A stretch of DNA of 64,000 nt from Paraburkholderia solitsugae. Its GTDB lineage: Bacteria > Pseudomonadota > Gammaproteobacteria > Burkholderiales > Burkholderiaceae. Position numbers and translations under genes: made by a program. The notes below the pieces were generated by a model that was not told the origin of the DNA, made no database searches, and saw only the letters and a program-made list of their open reading frames with translations. The stretch covers positions 56,014-120,013 of the forward strand of contig NZ_WOEY01000090.1 in assembly GCF_013177695.1 (NCBI RefSeq), in the 5' to 3' direction. Shown in pieces: positions 61,191 to 64,000 of the stretch; positions within the stretch are counted from its first letter, which is position 1, and each line of letters opens with the position of its first letter.

Positions 61191-61615
61191 GGCACACCTC
61201 CAGACACAGTGGAAGACGCTCTCAGAACACTATTCAGCTGAACAAAGTAAATGAAGACGCCTGAAAATGTTCAATTTGCGTCCATCCAGTAAACGGGGCT
61301 GCCTCCGTAAGTCAAACGAAGGTAAACCCGCGCCTGCAACCGACGCCGCACGAAAGCTCGTGCAGCAAGTGTCTGCGAGTCGCGGCGGGAATGATGACCC
61401 TCGGCGACGCAGTGGATGGTGGGAGCGCTTCGAGAAAAAGCGGCGCGAAGAAGTGATGGTCGTGCGCTGCGATGGTGGCTGCGCGGCGACACTTTTGCAG
61501 CAGAAAGTTGGCTTGGTTGTTTGCGTGCCGTGCAGAAGTGTCGATTTACACGCCGTTTCGCACGGAGGACTATGCCCGTATCGACTCGTTCACAACCTAT
61601 CGCTGAGGAAGCGTC
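61191..61615. other. Intergenic stretch between divergent oxidoreductase genes
   Basis: About 425 bases. A frame at 61267-61701 overlaps the quinone oxidoreductase start and has no motif. It should contain both promoters. A possible AT-rich promoter zone lies near 61230-61260. Confidence 0.5.
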
Positions 61616-62602
61616 ATGTCCATACAAGCTCTCGTTCTCAAGCAGCACGGCGGCCCGCTCGAACTCACGGAACTGCCGCGCCCCGAGCCGGCGCGCGGTG
61701 AGGTGCTGGTCCGCATCGCCGCGAGCGGACTGAATCCACTCGACACCAAGATCCGCGCCGGCGCTGCCGGGCACGCGAAACATCCGTTGCCGGCGGTGTT
61801 GGGCATCGACATGGCGGGCGTCGTGGAGGCGGCGGGCGACGGTGTCGGCAGGTTCAAGGCGGGCGATCGGGTATACGGAATGACGGGCGGCGTGGGCGGC
61901 CTGCAAGGCTCGCTGGCGCAATACGCGTCGGTCGATGCAGATCTGCTGGCCTTGATGCCGTCAAATCTCTCGATGCGTGAAGCCGCTGCGCTGCCGCTTG
62001 CTTTCATCACGGCGTACTCAGGCATTGTCGATCGCGCGCATTTGCAGGCAGGGCAAACCGTGCTCGTACATGGCGGGGTGGGCGGTGTTGGATACGTCTC
62101 GGTGCAGTTGGCGCTCGCGCTCGGTGCGAAGGTTTTTACGACAGTTAGCGAGCGCGACCGCAGTGTGGTGGAGGCGCTTGGTGCTACGCCGATCGATTAC
62201 CGTGCGCAGCCGGTTGAGCAATACGTCCAGTCTGCGACGGACGGTGCGGGTTTCGACCTGGTCGTCGATACGGTCGGCGGGGCGACGCTCGACGCATCGT
62301 TTGCCGCCGTGAGGCATTTCGGCCATGTGGTCAGCGCGCTCGGGTGGGGCACGCATGCGCTAGCGCCGCTGTCGTTTCGCGAAGCCAGTTACTCGGGCGT
62401 GTTCACGCTGCATGCATTGCTTTCCGGTGAAGGCCGCGCGCATCACGGCGAGATGCTGCGCGTGGCGGCGCAGCTCGCTGAAGAAAACAGGCTCGCGCCC
62501 CGCCTCGACGCACGGCGCTTTGATCTGGGTTCCGCGCAGCTTGCTTATGACGCACTGACCGACGGCAGCGCGCGGGGCAAAGTCGTGGTCGAGGTGAATT
62601 GA
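61616..62602 (+). CDS. Zinc-independent quinone oxidoreductase (MDR family)
   Basis: Protein of 328 residues. The N-terminal GroES-like domain (LPRPEPARGEVLVRIAASGLNPLDTKIRAG) and the Rossmann motif VLVHGGVGGVGYVSVQLALALG near residue 145 are those of NADPH quinone oxidoreductase/zeta-crystallin. Zinc Cys clusters are absent. The ATG at 61616 has GAGGAAG upstream. It reduces quinones or enones with NADPH. Substrate unknown; it is next to an SDR remnant. Confidence 0.92.
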   Translation: MSIQALVLKQHGGPLELTELPRPEPARGEVLVRIAASGLNPLDTKIRAGAAGHAKHPLPAVLGIDMAGVVEAAGDGVGRFKAGDRVYGMTGGVGGLQGSLAQYASVDADLLALMPSNLSMREAAALPLAFITAYSGIVDRAHLQAGQTVLVHGGVGGVGYVSVQLALALGAKVFTTVSERDRSVVEALGATPIDYRAQPVEQYVQSATDGAGFDLVVDTVGGATLDASFAAVRHFGHVVSALGWGTHALAPLSFREASYSGVFTLHALLSGEGRAHHGEMLRVAAQLAEENRLAPRLDARRFDLGSAQLAYDALTDGSARGKVVVEVN

Positions 62603-62640
62603 GCGGAACGCTGAATGCAGCGTTGCTGCGCTCCTTTGGA

Positions 62641-62865
62641 CTAGCCCTTCACGAGGCCGCCGGCCACAATCAGATTCTGACCGGTGACCGCGCGCGCCCA
62701 CGGCGACAGGAAGAACAGCACGGCGTCGGCGAACTCCTCAGGCGTCGTGACGTGCCGCACCGGTGTCGAACTGGCGATCAGGTCGAAAGCGAATTCCGGC
62801 GTCGCCGCGGCGCCGAGTCCGCGGGCGCCGCCCGTTACCAGCACCCATTGTTGGGATGAAAGCAT
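62641..62865 (-). pseudogene. Internally deleted short-chain dehydrogenase gene
   Basis: A 74-codon frame starts MLSSQQWVLVTGGARGLGAA, the N-terminal cofactor motif of an SDR, but then passes directly to SSTPVRHVTTPEEFADAVLF and AVTGQNLIVAGG, the C-terminal end of the same family. Some 170 to 180 residues with the Ser-Tyr-Lys active site are missing. The deletion is in frame, so a short protein could still be made, but it cannot be an enzyme. Confidence 0.8.
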
Positions 62866-63617
62866 CTCTTTTGCTGTTGTCGATGCGCTTGCGATTTTCT
62901 TATTGTCGCCTGATTCAGCTTTCTCGCTCAGTGGGGTGGCGCACGGATAACGATGGCGCTGATGCGGGGGCGATGTGCGTAACGGAGTGCGCCTCGTATG
63001 GCTCAGTGGTTGGCCTTATGTCTTTGCACTGTCTGTGTGATTGCCCTCACTCCCGTTTTTGCAAATGCTATTTCGTGTCCGGACAAACACTTATACGAGA
63101 CGTTGGTTCGTGTCATGGTCCACTCCCTTGCTCGAAAACTACGCCCTGTGAGTGATAGGTTCGCCTGCGTCTGTTGGATTCATCTGACGAAGAGATCCGG
63201 GCGTCAATTAAAAAAATAATTTGGACTGCGTATCTAAATTCAGAAAGTTAGAGTCCTTTTTACAAATGGTAATTAACGGTCTTTGACAGTCGGGCAACGC
63301 AATTAATTGGAAACAGGTCAGCAATATCGCATTGCGTGGGCTAGCGCACGGTCACCGGATCGCGCTCCGCATAACTTCAACGTCCATTAGGCCCTGCTGT
63401 GCTCTTTTCAAGGCTTTGTTCGCGCACAGCTAGTTGTTTATCCCGGATCACGTCAAATCGGATCGGGATTATCTGCGGGAGAGAAGTCGAGTGTCATGCG
63501 GCTTTCGTGTGGCTCGCGACAACGTCGATCGCATTTTGAAAGTCATTTTTTGACAGCGAACAGCGGCTTACTCGTTGTCTGGATCTGTCTTTCAGAATAT
63601 ATAGTTAGGAGAATGAA
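62866..63617. other. Gene-poor, AT-richer region
   Basis: About 750 bases with lower GC than its neighbours, especially 63190-63300 (AATTAATTGG, TTTTTACAAATGG). Apart from the doubtful small frame at 62998 I see no gene. The end carries AGGAG (63607-63611), the ribosome site of the next gene. Confidence 0.5.
62998..63219 (+). CDS. Possible small exported protein
   Basis: A 73-residue frame whose first 23 residues (MAQWLALCLCTVCVIALTP) look like a signal peptide with cleavage after ANA. The rest (ISCPDKHLYETLVRVMVHSL) has two Cys but no known motif. The ribosome site is weak and the region is AT-richer and gene-poor, so it may be a chance frame. Confidence 0.25.
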   Translation: MAQWLALCLCTVCVIALTPVFANAISCPDKHLYETLVRVMVHSLARKLRPVSDRFACVCWIHLTKRSGRQLKK

Positions 63618-64000
63618 ATGAAAAAGCAGAACGGGGACACGCGCGCGTTGGGGACAAGTAAAGCGGTATTGGCGGTTGCGGTGAGTCTTTATGCGGCAAT
63701 GGCGGGCGCTCAAACGAGTCCGGCGACACCTGCGGCGCCGTCGGCAAATTCGACGAAGCTGATGGTTGCGCAAACATTGCCGGTCGATTGTCCGCTATTC
63801 GACGCGCTTGGCTGTAGGCAGGAAGACGGTGGGTCGCGGGGGGGCGGCGGAGTTGGCGTGGCAGCGGCTGCGGCCGCGGGTCTGGGGTCGACATCGCCTT
63901 CGGGCTCACAGAGCAGCAATGGCAGCGGGACTTCGTCGGCTGGGTTGGGCGCTAACGGCGGCGGATCGACGTCGAACGCAGCGGGACTCGGTGCTGGGGG
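63618..64000 (+). CDS. Exported Gly/Ser/Ala-rich protein, 5' part
   Basis: The frame is open from ATG 63618 to the window end, at least 127 residues. A signal peptide is visible (residues 8-31, AVLAVAVSLYAAMAGA). Then come a Pro/Ala linker, CPLFDALGC (two Cys seven apart) and, from about residue 76, a Gly/Ser/Ala-rich stretch with repeats such as SAGLGANGGGSTSNAAGLGAG. A tandem-repeat surface or extracellular protein is likely. No family can be named. The start has AGGAG seven bases upstream. Confidence 0.6.
   Translation, partial: MKKQNGDTRALGTSKAVLAVAVSLYAAMAGAQTSPATPAAPSANSTKLMVAQTLPVDCPLFDALGCRQEDGGSRGGGGVGVAAAAAAGLGSTSPSGSQSSNGSGTSSAGLGANGGGSTSNAAGLGAG

Noticed and set aside
61267..61701. 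Possible gene between the two oxidoreductases
   Set aside because: Overlaps the quinone oxidoreductase start by 86 bases in another frame and has no motif.
1..64000. tRNA, rRNA, CRISPR arrays, insertion sequences, prophage
   Set aside because: I saw no cloverleaf-type sequence, rRNA segments, regularly spaced repeats, transposase or phage motifs; a dedicated search was not possible.

Overview
The window looks like chromosomal DNA of a Burkholderia-group betaproteobacterium, most likely Paraburkholderia. The base composition is high GC. Lys/Ala-tailed HU, OmpC-like and OprD-like porins, DUF4148 and SYLF proteins, many LysR-type regulators and large ABC-transport operons all fit that group. 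This is inferred from gene content and was not tested by a search. I saw no rRNA, tRNA, CRISPR array, insertion sequence or phage gene.

Layout, left to right. 1-6600: the 3' end of a thiolase, a glutamate symporter (gltS), a nucleoside salvage operon (nupC, cdd, nucleoside hydrolase), a PanE-like reductase and a small membrane protein. 6600-14800: a seven-gene minus-strand operon with a polyamine-type ABC transporter and a three-subunit flavin/iron-sulfur amine dehydrogenase, facing an IclR regulator. 14800-21650: a copper-type trio (CopC, beta-barrel, DUF2946), a LysR regulator facing two membrane proteins, a questin-oxidase-like protein and a DyP peroxidase.

21650-31620 is a nitrogen-scavenging accessory region. 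It holds two PotF-like putrescine-binding proteins, a LysR regulator, a cytosolic agmatine deiminase, N-carbamoylputrescine amidase, and a second agmatine deiminase with a twin-arginine signal that should act outside the cytoplasm. A broken deiminase 3' end follows the first potF. A 76-bp block upstream of aguA recurs, diverged, 2.6 kb upstream and looks like a shared operator. The cyn locus (cynR facing cynT-cynS) follows. 31800-46200: SRPBCC protein, class I aldolase, then a peptide-uptake region (OprD-like porin, oppABCDF, XRE/cupin regulator, POT permease) and a MocR-type regulator.

46300-64000: a CpdB-like lipoprotein nucleotidase with a Sel1-repeat partner, a Lys-rich-tailed HU protein, and a four-gene cluster of circularly permuted ATP-grasp, alpha-E protein, transglutaminase-like protease and Anbu proteasome-like peptidase. 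Then come a general porin, a YihY protein with an unusual C-terminal extension, a YbaK-type protein, a SYLF lipoprotein, a BBE flavoprotein, a quinone oxidoreductase, an internally deleted SDR gene and the start of a Gly/Ser-rich exported protein cut by the window end. The two most distinctive systems are the agmatine region with its Tat-exported deiminase and the Anbu cluster; the second is a known but poorly understood conserved neighbourhood.
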